Below are positions 45,522 through 54,131 of a DNA stretch of 64,000 nt, in pieces (the stretch's first letter is position 1; every line of letters starts with the position of its first letter). The notes under the pieces are model-generated. The model saw only the letters and a list, made by a program, of their open reading frames with translations. It was not told where the DNA came from and searched no databases. The DNA is from Mesorhizobium sp. L-2-11 (GTDB lineage: Bacteria; Pseudomonadota; Alphaproteobacteria; Rhizobiales; Rhizobiaceae). The stretch spans positions 6,216,001 to 6,280,000 of the forward strand of contig NZ_AP023257.1 in the NCBI RefSeq assembly GCF_016756595.1, in the 5' to 3' direction. The position numbers were made by a program, and so were the translations under genes.

Positions 45522-45995
45522 GTGTCTCACATCACGGTAGTTGACCGTCGACACGCGCTCTGTGGACAGCGGTTTGAGGTGGCATCACTTCGGTCGGGGC
45601 GCGGACCTGCCTTTGTTGTCATCCGCCTGCCGGATGGGCGGTTACGCAATATCCGCCGGTCAGTGACGGATTTGTCGCGCGCTATCGATGATGACGATGA
45701 GCATCGCGGCGGGACTGAAAAGTTAATATCCGTTAGAATTTTGCTTCCTTTAGTGTATTATGTGCGAATCACCTTTGGTAACTCAATAGCGAATTGCAAT
45801 GGTTGCTCATGCATTAGCACTTCGGATGGCGGTATCTCTTCCGGAGGCCAACGTTCCACTGGTAAGGATCAAGCGAGACTCGCCCAATCTTTGGAACGAT
45901 CTCCCACCGGTATGTCAGCACCAACTCGCGCAGATGCTTGCGACTCTGATCCGCCGGATGCCGCCGACCGCGCCGGCGGTGAGGGAACAGTTTGA
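45522..45995 (+). CDS. DUF5372-like protein of SR1, copy 2
   Basis: Same as the copy at 38129-38602: a DUF5372-like N-terminal part (VVDRRHALCGQRFEV), then an open frame through an AT-rich stretch to a stop that overlaps the recombinase ATG (TGATG). Only the first half looks conserved. Confidence 0.55.
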   Translation: MSHITVVDRRHALCGQRFEVASLRSGRGPAFVVIRLPDGRLRNIRRSVTDLSRAIDDDDEHRGGTEKLISVRILLPLVYYVRITFGNSIANCNGCSCISTSDGGISSGGQRSTGKDQARLAQSLERSPTGMSAPTRADACDSDPPDAADRAGGEGTV

Positions 45996-46014
45996 TGTTG
46001 GCCGTCCCGGGTAA
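45799..46014 (+). CDS. Small ORF of SR1, copy 2
   Basis: A 71-residue frame identical to 38110-38325 (RIKRDSPNLWNDLPPVCQHQ, LAQMLATLIRRMPP). It starts just after the AT-rich stretch and overlaps the recombinase start by 20 bases. Confidence 0.5.
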   Translation: MVAHALALRMAVSLPEANVPLVRIKRDSPNLWNDLPPVCQHQLAQMLATLIRRMPPTAPAVREQFDVGRPG

Positions 46015-48100
46015 TTCTGACGAGCGGCTCACGGCCGTCCGGCGTTCAAAGTTCGCTTACGTTTATGTACGCCAATCCTCGATAAACCAGGTGCGCCACC
46101 ATCAGGAAAGCACCGAACTTCAGTACAGCTTGGTGGACCGAGCCGTCAGATTGGGCTGGCCGCCGGATCGTGTCGTCGTCATCGATGAGGATCTTGGAAA
46201 ATCGGGAAACGGCCAAGTCGAGCGCGGCGGCTTCCAACGGCTCATCGCCGAGATCGGGCTCGGCAACGCGGGTCTGGTGGTCAGCCTCGATGCATCTCGA
46301 TTGGCACGCAATAACCGAGATTGGCATCAACTCCTCGAGTTGTGTTCATTGTTCGGCGTTATCATCGCTGATGGCGAGCGCCTCTACGATCCCTGCGCTT
46401 ATCACGACCGGCTGCTGTTAGGGCTCTCGGGGATCATGAGCGAAGCAGAGTTGCATCAGATCCGCATCCGCCTGCATCAAGGGGAGCGGCAGAAGGCGGC
46501 GCGAGGCGAGCTTCGCATACCGCTGCCAGGTGGCTTGGCGTACAACCGCTCCGGCCAGATCGTGCTCAATCCTGATGAAGAGGTGCAGGCTCGGCTGCGT
46601 CTGGTCTTCGACAAATTTAGGGAGCTTGGGACCGCGCGACGCGTTATGCGTTACCTGCGCACGCACGACCTACGCATACCGGTGCGGCCGCTCCGCGGGC
46701 CGGGACCCCATGAGCTGGTGTGGCGAGACGCCACCATCGCCCATGTCCATTATATTTTGCACAACCCGGCCTATGCCGGCGCATATGTCTACGGCCGGCG
46801 CCGAATAAATGCGGTCCGCCAAGGTCCGGGTTCGCACCGCGCAACCTCGAAGGTGGCCATTGACGACTGGGAGGTTTGCATCAAAGACGCACACCCTGGT
46901 TATATTGACTGGGAGGAGTTCATGGTCAATCAGCGCCGCCTCGCCGACAACACCAATCGATACGAGGCCGGCCACCGCGGCGCGCCGCGCAAGGGCATTG
47001 CTTTGCTGCAGGGCTTGGCGGTTTGCGGCCAATGCGGGCGGCGGATGACCGTGCGCTACAGCGGCCCCGACAGTGCATGCCCCGTTTACTGCTGCCTGGC
47101 GGACCGCAACCAGACCGGCAGCTCTCTCTGTCAGGAGGTTCGGGCGCCCGCAGTAGATGAGTTGGTCGCCCAAACCCTCCTGAAGGCGTTGGAACCTGAC
47201 CAAATCGCCATCGCCATCGCTGCGCTCGACGAGATTGCGGAGGAAACGCGGAGCCTCGAGAAACAATGGACGCTACGGCGGGAACGTGCGCGGTATGACG
47301 CCGAGCGGGCTCGACGACAATACGACACCGTGGAACCGGAAAATCGTCTCGTCGCCAGAACCCTGGAAAAGGCATGGGAAGACAAGCTGCGCTTGGTCGA
47401 TGAGATCGAGCAGGAATATCGTCGGTGGAGAGACCGAGAGCCCTTGGTGTTACAGACACAGGATCACGCGGCGCTTCAGCAACTCGCCGAGAATTTGCCG
47501 GCTATCTGGCACTCAGAAACGACCCAACCAGAAGACCGCAAACGTATCTTGCGCTTCATCGTGCAGGAGGTCGTTCTCGACCAGAAGAAGATACGCGGCC
47601 AGGTCGCCATCAGGATTCTTTGGCAGACCGGCGCAACCAGCCAACATCAAATCCAACGCCGAGTTCAATCTTACGATCGAGACTATGGCGAACTCGAGCT
47701 TGTGCGTGAGCGGATCACGCAACTCAATGCTGCGGGCGATATGGACAGGCAAATCGCCAAAAAATTGAACGACGAGGGCATTCGTTCAGCCCGAGGCAGA
47801 CCATTCACCTACGAGAACGTCTGGCTTCTGCGCCACCGCTGGGGAATCCCGACAGCCAAGATTAACGGTGTCGCAGCCAATCCGACACGCTGGCCTGATG
47901 GGACCTACTCTGTACAGGGCGCTGCCGCTGCAATCGGCGTGACGGCTCAAACCATCTTCGATTACCTCGCCCAGGGACTTATCAACGGTCGGCAAAGCAC
48001 GAAAGGCCAGCCTTGGCAGATCAGCCTTTCCAGCGACCAGATCGATCAACTTCAACGCCGACTGCAACGGACCAGGCGATCAAGGAAAGGTGCATCATGA
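45995..48100 (+). CDS. Large serine recombinase of SR1, copy 2
   Basis: A 701-residue recombinase with the same protein sequence as that at 36024-38129. The catalytic-domain Ser, zinc ribbon, coiled coil and C-terminal HTH are all intact, so the element should be able to move. The ATG at 45995 is preferred over a TTG at 45992. Confidence 0.93.
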   Translation: MLAVPGNSDERLTAVRRSKFAYVYVRQSSINQVRHHQESTELQYSLVDRAVRLGWPPDRVVVIDEDLGKSGNGQVERGGFQRLIAEIGLGNAGLVVSLDASRLARNNRDWHQLLELCSLFGVIIADGERLYDPCAYHDRLLLGLSGIMSEAELHQIRIRLHQGERQKAARGELRIPLPGGLAYNRSGQIVLNPDEEVQARLRLVFDKFRELGTARRVMRYLRTHDLRIPVRPLRGPGPHELVWRDATIAHVHYILHNPAYAGAYVYGRRRINAVRQGPGSHRATSKVAIDDWEVCIKDAHPGYIDWEEFMVNQRRLADNTNRYEAGHRGAPRKGIALLQGLAVCGQCGRRMTVRYSGPDSACPVYCCLADRNQTGSSLCQEVRAPAVDELVAQTLLKALEPDQIAIAIAALDEIAEETRSLEKQWTLRRERARYDAERARRQYDTVEPENRLVARTLEKAWEDKLRLVDEIEQEYRRWRDREPLVLQTQDHAALQQLAENLPAIWHSETTQPEDRKRILRFIVQEVVLDQKKIRGQVAIRILWQTGATSQHQIQRRVQSYDRDYGELELVRERITQLNAAGDMDRQIAKKLNDEGIRSARGRPFTYENVWLLRHRWGIPTAKINGVAANPTRWPDGTYSVQGAAAAIGVTAQTIFDYLAQGLINGRQSTKGQPWQISLSSDQIDQLQRRLQRTRRSRKGAS

Positions 48101-48110
48101 AGCATTCGCG

Positions 48111-48218
48111 GATCCCACCTACGCCGATGCCATCCTCGACCGCCTCGTTCACAACGCTCACCGGCTCGAACTCAACGGCGAATCCATGCGCAGATCCATC
48201 ATCTCCGCTGCCGCTTGA
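48111..48218 (+). pseudogene. istB: istB of IS21-B, 3' part
   Basis: Reads [30 protein letters not shown] and a short Ala-rich end before TGA at 48216-48218. The first codon is completed by the GA core. Joined to 44849-45483 it gives a 246-residue IstB. Confidence 0.9.
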
Positions 48219-48338
48219 CCGAACCGCAAATGCAGTGACATCTTCCCCGACGATCAGGTGCTCCACCTGCGCGCGATCAGATCGGAACGCTGCGCGGCAT
48301 CAGATCGGAATACATGCGCGCCATCGTCGGAATCCGCA

Positions 48339-48346
48339 TAACGTAG
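48339..48346. repeat. Target duplication TAACGTAG, right of IS21-B
   Basis: Partner of 39790-39797. It lies within istA of IS21-A and encodes part of Gly-Tyr-Val on the minus strand. Confidence 0.9.
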
Positions 48347-49119
48347 CCGACTCCGCGTTCGTCCTTCCCTTTCGTGCGCGCTCGATAGGGAGCACAGGCC
48401 CGCGGCTTGAAGCCCCAGTACCGGGCGAAGGCATGCAGCCGCGCGTTAAACCTCACCTCGCGCGTCACCGCGTCATGGTGCTCGACAAGAGCCTTCGCAT
48501 TATCGATCAGGACTTCCGCCGGAACGCCCCCGAACCGCAGGAATGCGCCCTCCAGCCCTTCGAACCAGTCGGCCTGGCGCTGCCTCTGCGAGGCCCGGAT
48601 ATGCATCCGGCGCGAATAGCCAAGCGTCCCGACAAACACATGGATCCGCACCCGCTCGCCGCCGATCCAAACACGGGTATCGCCGAAGTCGATCTGCATC
48701 TGATGACCGGGCGCCGTCTCGAAGCGGACTGTCGCCCGCTTCTGCGCCTTTAGCTCCCGGCGCCAATGCTGCACCCCACGCTCCACCGAACGCAGGCTGA
48801 TAACGATCCCGTGTTCGTCCGCCAACTCTTGGCGAATAACGTCCGCGTTGCCGTCGTGACGGAAAAATCGCTCCCGCAACCAATCATCAAGCCCGTCGAG
48901 CGCCGACACGCGCGGGCGACCCTGATAAGCGATGACACCGCCTTCACGAAGGTAGCGGCGAGCCGTATTGCGCGCGCAACCGAATTCCTTTGCGATCCGT
49001 TTTGCGCCCCAGCCGCATTTATGCAGGCGCACCATCGACATGACTTCCTCTGCCTGCAGCATCCCCTCTCCCTGCATCGATCTGGACGGTGCAGGAGTCA
49101 CAGAAATCTCAATCGTCAT
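48339..49119 (-). pseudogene. istA: istA of IS21-A, 5' part
   Basis: Starts MTIEISVTPAPSRSMQGEGM; HTH region GWGAKRIAKEFGCARNTARR; rve core MQIDFGDTRVWIGGERVRIH and EVLIDNAKALVEHH (first and second Asp), then RARTKGKDERGVGYV (third acidic residue). The IS21-B target lies directly after this motif. The 3' part is at 39284-39797. Confidence 0.9.
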
Positions 49120-49195
49120 CTAGCTTCTTTCCTCTCAAAAGAGAGGGATCAGTTCTTCGTGTCGTCAGGGGGTCAATTGTGCATGTCGCCTGACA

Positions 49196-49495
49196 CTGTC
49201 GTCTTGCTGATCTTCAGCCGTTCCGACACCTCACGCACCGAAAGACCCTGCTCATGGGTCAGGCGCAAGATCGCTTGGATGTCCCTCACGCTCGTTCGTC
49301 TCGCTTGCTTCCGTCTCGGCATGGCCCCTCTCAACATCATCGTGAGAGGCCAAACTGCCAGAACGGCGCAACCAAGAACCGACCGCTAAATCCGCTCCCG
49401 AAAACTGTCCGGGATTTAGCGGAATCGCTGTCCGCGAATTACTGAAATCACTGTCCGGGATTTAGCGAAAAGGGTGTCCGGGAATTACCGAAACA
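49196..49495 (-). mobile_element. IS21-C fragment: terminal repeats and istA start
   Basis: From the right end (about 49495) repeats of the type TCCCGGACA and TCGCGGACA with GTAATT/CTAAAT blocks occur four times. Then at 49322 an istA starts MPRRKQARRTSVRDIQAILR with LSVREVSERLKISKTTV and is cut at 49196 by IS21-A. The rest of IS21-C is absent from the window. Its right neighbour is an istB fragment, so IS21-C itself seems inserted in another IS21. Confidence 0.78.
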
Positions 49496-49745
49496 CGCAC
49501 ATGACCGGCTGATCGCACTCGGCTTGACCGGAATAGCCAACGCCTTCGAGGAACAGCGGCGATCGCCGGATCTCGATGCGCTGTCGTTCGAGGAGCGTCG
49601 CATCGGGCTTCTTGTCGATCGTCGAGGAGCGCGACACCAAACGGCTCACCACGCGCCTTAAATTCGCCGCGCTGCGCCAGAGCGCATGCGTGGAAGATGT
49701 CGATTTGCGCATCCCGCGCGGCATCGATCGCGCCGTTACACCGGC
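49496..49745 (+). pseudogene. istB fragment of a fourth IS21-family element
   Basis: Reads HDRLIALGLTGIANAFEEQ, SPDLDALSFEERRIGLLVDR and, after a frame change near 49620, [20 protein letters not shown] with [11 protein letters not shown]. This is the N-terminal 80 residues or so of an IstB. It begins exactly at the IS21-C end and has lost its ATPase core. Confidence 0.75.
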
Positions 49746-50000
49746 CACAAGTGCCGAGACTTCGATCAGGACGTTGTCGTAGCCCGGCCGATCGACGACC
49801 GATGCACGCGATCACGCGAACGCCACGGCACGAGTTCCACCACGAGACGTTGGCCAAGAAGCGACAAGCTGGCGCATTTCTGCTCGATGTGCGGGCCGAA
49901 ATTCTGCTCCCTGCGAATCTCTTATGAGTTCGCTCGGAAGTCCAGAAGGAGGGCATGGCGGTTATGGCCGCGAATACCGCGAGGGCGGCGATCTCCACGC
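49745..50000 (+). pseudogene. thiC 3' remnant
   Basis: In shifting frames: [10 protein letters not shown], then [20 protein letters not shown], then KEGMAVMAA. The CSMCGPKFC cluster motif and the preceding HHETL are diagnostic of the C-terminus of phosphomethylpyrimidine synthase ThiC. Only the end of the gene remains, with frameshifts. Confidence 0.75.
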
Positions 50001-50040
50001 GCGCGGGCGCCATTCAGCGGCAGCCCTAGTTCGCGAATGA

Positions 50041-50170
50041 TTAGTTCCGGGCACCCGGGTCGCGAACATTGCTTCTATTTTGGGTTCTGATCAAATCGCA
50101 CGGATCAACGTTCAGTGCGCCTGCCCCCGACGACCCTCCCAGTCCACGCCGATCGCCACCAGCACCGCCT
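50041..50170 (-). pseudogene. XRE regulator C-terminal remnant, QseC-like
   Basis: The minus strand reads [20 protein letters not shown] and stops near 50041. The block VDPCDLIR parallels the C-terminal VDPCELIRPQ of the QseC-like protein at 12094. The HTH part upstream is disrupted. Confidence 0.5.
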
Positions 50171-50280
50171 GGCTGGCGATCACGCTCGCGAGCCCGCTCG
50201 TAGCGCGCGTCTAAAATGAGAAGTGGGCTCAACCGGTGAGGGCAACACACAAGTCTTTCATCAAAGATGGAGTGTGGGCC

Positions 50281-50790
50281 ATGAAGCAGCGACGTCGCAT
50301 CTATCATTCTGCTGCCCAGCGATCGGAGATCTGGGATCGGTGGCAGGCTGGCGAGTCGATGAATTCGATTGGGCGGCGGTTTGATCGGGCGTCACTGAAC
50401 CCTCGGGATATCTCCTCCGCTCGCCCAGACTGAGCGCCTTGGGCGCCCGTCGCCGCTCGGCTGGGCGAATGCCGCCGGCTGGGGAGATCACCGAGAATAC
50501 CGATGACGTGGGACCGAGGCAAAGAGCTTGCCGACCACCAGCGGCTGACACTGGCCACGGACGTCGAGGTCTACTTCTGCGATCCTCGATCACCATGGCA
50601 GCGCGGCCCGAATGAAAACACCAACCGACTGCTGCGCCAATATCTGCCACGTGGTACCGACTGTCCCTGCACAGCACACAGGCAAAGCTCAGCGCCATCG
50701 CGCGGCAGCTCAACGAACGCCCCAGAAAGACCTTGCTCTATCAGACCGCAGCGGAGAAGTTCGCTGAGTGTGTTGCAGCGATCGGTTGAA
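50281..50790 (+). pseudogene. IS30-family transposase remnant
   Basis: Starts MKQRRRIYHSAAQRSEIWDR, WQAGESMNSIGRRFDRAS (IS30 N-terminal HTH). After a large internal deletion it continues [20 protein letters not shown] and [20 protein letters not shown], and in another frame [20 protein letters not shown] to a TGA near 50788. The middle of the catalytic domain is missing. Confidence 0.8.
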
Positions 50791-50819
50791 CCCGCCGATA
50801 CGGCATTCCAGCGGCTGCG

Positions 50820-51290
50820 TGAAGAACGCCTTCAGCGCTTCATCCAGTCGCACCGTCGCCTCGCTCACCGTCGAGGCCAAAGAAGGCGTGGCCGCACAGT
50901 TCCTCCGTGTTCGCCTTCACCTTGCGGGTCGAGACCCCTTGCACGTACATCTCCACCAGCGCCGACACCAAGGCCTTCTCCGAACGCTGGTAGTGTTCAA
51001 ACAATTCCGTCGAGAACCGGCCGGCCCGGTCCTGCGGTACGCGTAGCTCGAGAACTCCGACTCGCGTCAACAGCTAGCGTTCATAATAGCCGGACCGGCA
51101 ACCAACCCGCTCCGCCGTCCGCTCGCCTTTCTGCGCCTCAATAGCCTCCGTCATCTCGCTTTCCAAAGTCTCCTGCACCACAGTCTGCAAGACCTTGCGA
51201 AAGCCGTCCTCATCCAACAACAGCAACGCTTTCAACTCGCCTCTGTTCAGTCTAGAATAGTTTCTCGATTGGTCATGGCACTCCCCTTCT
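50820..51290 (-). pseudogene. IS256-family transposase remnant
   Basis: Reads SGYYER, an in-frame TAG near 51071, then [40 protein letters not shown] and [10 protein letters not shown]. This is the first half of a mutator-type transposase with its usual RSGYY-RVGxLxLxVPRDR-FERYQR pattern. Broken by the stop and lacking the C-terminal half. Confidence 0.8.
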
Positions 51291-51439
51291 ACGGGAATCG
51301 GGGATCGCCACTCTCCACCGTGCCATGGCCGCCTCACTTCCGGGCAAGCGCTGGCCTTTCTCCAAAGCTTTTTGCAGAACCTTCAGGACACTATCGCACC
51401 TTCTGCCAGGCTCATGACCCAGGCCCGCCTTGAGGACAG

Positions 51440-51700
51440 GGGCAACGACCAGACATCACGCGGCCCTGCAGGCTACTGGCGCCCACAGTATAGGCCCATG
51501 TAACCGGCCACTCCGCCGAACGGTATCCAGCCTCTCGGTGGAGACGTCGAGATATCCGGTCACGGCGCTGGTGGCGTGGCGATTCGCCGATCCGCGCAAT
51601 CGGCCGGCCGGCGCGGCAAAGGATGCGCTCCAGGCGCAGATCGGTGACGATGACAATTCGGCTGAGATGGCGCGACAGTTAATCGCCCTGCCGGTGGGGA
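51440..51700 (-). pseudogene. LuxI-type AHL synthase C-terminal remnant
   Basis: Two frames together read VIVTDLRLERILCRAGRP, IARIG and SAVTGYLDVSTERLDTVRRS. These align with the C-terminus of the intact TraI-like protein at 13514 (VTVTDLRMERILRRAGWPL, AVAGFLDVSEASLAAV). A frameshift and the missing N-terminal half make it dead. It is a trace of a second quorum-sensing locus. Confidence 0.68.
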
Positions 51701-51997
51701 GGTGCACCGGCAGGGCGCGCCGCGCTTAGGTCGCGGTCAGGTGGCGACCGGACAGCGGCGACAGGCTGGGCTTTGCGAACGAGTTTGTCTCTGGATCCGC
51801 AAGGGTTTGCTCCGTTACATCGTTGGGCACGCTCCACAAACAGTCCCGTGAGTGCGCGGAAGGGCAGTTGCATCCTTTAACATCTCCGCGCGCCTGCCGG
51901 GCCCACGGTCTGCCCAACGTCGCACGCGTATTGCGCTGAAGCGACTGCTTGGAGAATATGACTCATCGCCGGCAGCAATCCAACGACTCAGTCACGA
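51701..51997. other. No gene recognised
   Basis: Short overlapping frames only, none with family features. It separates the mobile-element debris from the catabolic cluster. Confidence 0.35.
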
Positions 51998-53404
51998 TTA
52001 TATCGCACCCTCGGCCTTCAACGCGTGATAGGTTGTCTCGACAGATTTAGCGGTTGCGTCGACGATTATGTCGATCTCCTTCCGGGTGATGATCAAAGGC
52101 GGGGCAAAGCCGAGGATATCACCGTGTGGCATGGCGCGGCCGATGACACCGTTCTCGAACAGAGCAGCGGCGGCGCGAACGCCGACCTGAAGATCGGATT
52201 CAAACGGTAACCTCTGCTTTGGATCTCGCATCAGCTCTACGGCGGAGAGGATTCCGACACCACGAACCTCGCCGACGATGGGGTGTCCCGCCAGTTCGGC
52301 AGTCATGCGGGCATGCCAATACGGTCCGACATCGCGGACATGCTCCAGGATATTTCTTTCCTTTAGGAGTCGAATATTGGCGAGCGCGGCCGCAGCGCAA
52401 AGCGTGTGACCCGAATATGTCCAGCCATGACCGAGGGCGCCGTGCTTCTCTGTTCCTTGTTCCAAGACCGACCAGACGCGGTCGCCAATGATTGACCCGG
52501 AGATGGGTAGGTAGGCTGAACTCAAGCCCTTGGCGATGGTCACGAAGTCCGGCCGCATGCCATAGAGGTGTGAACCGAATTTCTCACCGGTTCGTCCAAA
52601 CCCGCAGACCACTTCGTCGGCGATGAGGAGGATATCATACTTGTCGAGCACGCCTTGGATCGCGGTCCAATATCCTTTTGGGGGCGGAACGATACCGCCT
52701 GTCCCAAGCACCGGCTCTCCGATAAAAGCTGCAACGGTCTCCGGGCCTTCAGCGAGGATAAGGGCTTCAAGTTCATCCGCACAGCGCTCCGAGAACGCTT
52801 GCTCACTTTCGCCGTCATGCGCCTGGCGATAGTGGTGCGGCGTCGTTGTATGGCGCACCAGATCCAACGGCAGGTCGAAGAAATTATGGAAGAAGGCAAG
52901 GCCCGTCAGGCTGCCAGTGACCAGCCCAGACCCGTGATAGCCGCGATGTCGCGAGATGATCTTCTTCTTTTCGGGGCGGCCCAGAATGTTGTTGTAGTAC
53001 CAGACCAGCTTGATGTTGGTTTCGTTGGCGTCGGAGCCGGAAAGGCCGAAAAAGACCCTTCGCATGTTCTGACCAAAATACTCGACCACGGCCTCGGCCA
53101 AGAGGGCGACTGGCTCTGTTCCTTGACTTGCATAGACATGGGCGAACGGCAATTCGTGTGCTTGCCTGGCAATGGCCTCGGCAATTTCCGTGCAGCCATA
53201 TCCCATATTGACGCAGTAGAGCCCACCGAAACCGTCGAGGCTCTTTCGGCCTTCGGTATCCCAGATGTACACGCCTTCTGCACCGGCCATGATCCGATTT
53301 GGGGTCTCGCCTCGGCTGTGCTTGGCCAGATGCGTAGACGGATGAAAGACGAAGCTTCGATCCTTCTCTCTGAGTTGCTCGGTTCCCAGATTGCTCAACC
53401 GCAT
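51998..53404 (-). CDS. Class III PLP aminotransferase (omega-amino acid/diamine type)
   Basis: A 468-residue transaminase. FHPSTHLAKHSRGETPNRIM and GLSGSDANETNIKLVWYYNN are typical of the group that includes 2,4-diaminobutyrate and putrescine-pyruvate aminotransferases. The PLP Asp is in LLIADEVVCGFGR and the PLP Lys in TIAKGLSSAYLP. A GAGGAGAGG precedes the ATG at 53404. It ends the minus-strand cluster, with an Lrp gene upstream, as in ectoine-degradation operons, but other genes of that pathway are missing. Substrate unknown. Confidence 0.88.
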   Translation of the reverse strand: MRLSNLGTEQLREKDRSFVFHPSTHLAKHSRGETPNRIMAGAEGVYIWDTEGRKSLDGFGGLYCVNMGYGCTEIAEAIARQAHELPFAHVYASQGTEPVALLAEAVVEYFGQNMRRVFFGLSGSDANETNIKLVWYYNNILGRPEKKKIISRHRGYHGSGLVTGSLTGLAFFHNFFDLPLDLVRHTTTPHHYRQAHDGESEQAFSERCADELEALILAEGPETVAAFIGEPVLGTGGIVPPPKGYWTAIQGVLDKYDILLIADEVVCGFGRTGEKFGSHLYGMRPDFVTIAKGLSSAYLPISGSIIGDRVWSVLEQGTEKHGALGHGWTYSGHTLCAAAALANIRLLKERNILEHVRDVGPYWHARMTAELAGHPIVGEVRGVGILSAVELMRDPKQRLPFESDLQVGVRAAAALFENGVIGRAMPHGDILGFAPPLIITRKEIDIIVDATAKSVETTYHALKAEGAI

Positions 53405-53565
53405 TGTCCTCTCCTCGCGATGGATTGGCGGAGGGCACTCGGCCGGCCGCCTCCTTAGCAATTACCATACCGCAAACGCCTCTTCAGTTTCGCGGGAATG
53501 CACGTCCTTCGCCGACGAAATCGCGGAATCGGGACCAAAAGCCGTGGAAACCAAGGCCTCGGCGT

Positions 53566-54063
53566 TTACCGTCGCCTTAGTGCGGACAAGGGGATTGGTG
53601 AATTGGACTTGATTGGTTTGGTCACGACAAGACTGTAATATTGATCGATCCCCAAGGCTGCCTGCAGCAGTCCCTCCATGAAATCCTGATACGCAGCCAT
53701 AGAAGGAGATGCGACGCGCATCAGATAATCGATCCGCCCGCCGATAGCCCAGCAATCCAGGATTTCCGGAAATTCTCCGATCGCAGTCTCGAAGTGTCTT
53801 TGGTCCTCGAGGCGATGACGTCCCAGCACGACCTCCACCATGACAAAGACCATGCCGCCGATGAGGGCCGGACTCAGCCGCGCGTAGAACCCCTCAATAA
53901 TCCCTGCGACCTCGAGTGCACGGAGCCGCTCCGAGCAGGCCGACGCCGAAAGATGAACGCGTTTTGCAAGCTCGCTTTTTGAAATCCGGCCGTCTGCCTG
54001 AATCTCTGAGAGAATCCGGAAGTCCCAAGCGTCCAGGCGCGCAGGATTGGGGTTCGACTTCAT
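53566..54063 (-). CDS. Lrp/AsnC-family regulator
   Basis: A 165-residue protein with an N-terminal AsnC HTH (DAWDFRILSEIQADGRISKS, LSASACSERLRALEVAGIIE) and a RAM effector domain (about 70-150). It lies between the aminotransferase and fumarase genes in the same orientation and probably responds to an amino-acid substrate of the cluster. Confidence 0.92.
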   Translation of the reverse strand: MKSNPNPARLDAWDFRILSEIQADGRISKSELAKRVHLSASACSERLRALEVAGIIEGFYARLSPALIGGMVFVMVEVVLGRHRLEDQRHFETAIGEFPEILDCWAIGGRIDYLMRVASPSMAAYQDFMEGLLQAALGIDQYYSLVVTKPIKSNSPIPLSALRRR

Positions 54064-54131
54064 GACCTTGTGCTCTTAAGCCGTTGTCGACAATGGAATT
54101 GACGCCGACCAACCGAGATTGGTCGGAAGGC

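Larger units (their letters stand above)
45482..48112 (+). mobile_element. SR1 copy 2, serine-recombinase element inserted in istB of IS21-B
   Basis: Core GA at 45482-45483 (GGA-GA-CCCAAGC) and at 48111-48112 (CGCG-GA-TCCC). The same 2629-bp unit as copy 1, in inverted orientation. Removal restores GGA GAT CCC ACC TAC, i.e. Gly-Asp-Pro-Thr-Tyr of IstB. All translated frames of the two copies agree, so they are nearly or fully identical, whereas the two host istB genes differ strongly. This points to recent movement, or homogenisation, of the element. Confidence 0.9.
39798..48338 (+). mobile_element. IS21-B, an IS21-family element nested in istA of IS21-A
   Basis: Terminal repeats TGCGGATTCCGA (left) and TCGGAATCCGCA (right), 8-bp target duplication TAACGTAG, and istA-istB on the plus strand. 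istA is split by SR2 and istB by SR1 copy 2. Without the insertions the element would be about 2.6 kb, normal for the family, with IstA of 515 residues and IstB of 246. Confidence 0.92.
35802..49195 (-). mobile_element. IS21-A, an IS21-family element expanded by three insertions
   Basis: Ends: TGTCAAGCGACACGAGGAATT at the left (first 20 bases from 35802) and, on the other strand from 49195, TGTCAGGCGACATGCACAAT. Both run into AATTGACCCC and a second subterminal repeat. Gene order on the minus strand is istA then istB. istA is split by IS21-B and istB by SR1 copy 1, and IS21-B carries its own insertions. The right flank is the istA of IS21-C. The left flank does not match it, so a deletion or rearrangement removed the other side. 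Confidence 0.85.

Noticed and set aside
46670..47266. 198-residue minus-strand frame inside the SR1 recombinase (and its twin at 36858-37454)
   Set aside because: Antisense to the recombinase; it appears in both copies only because the copies are identical.
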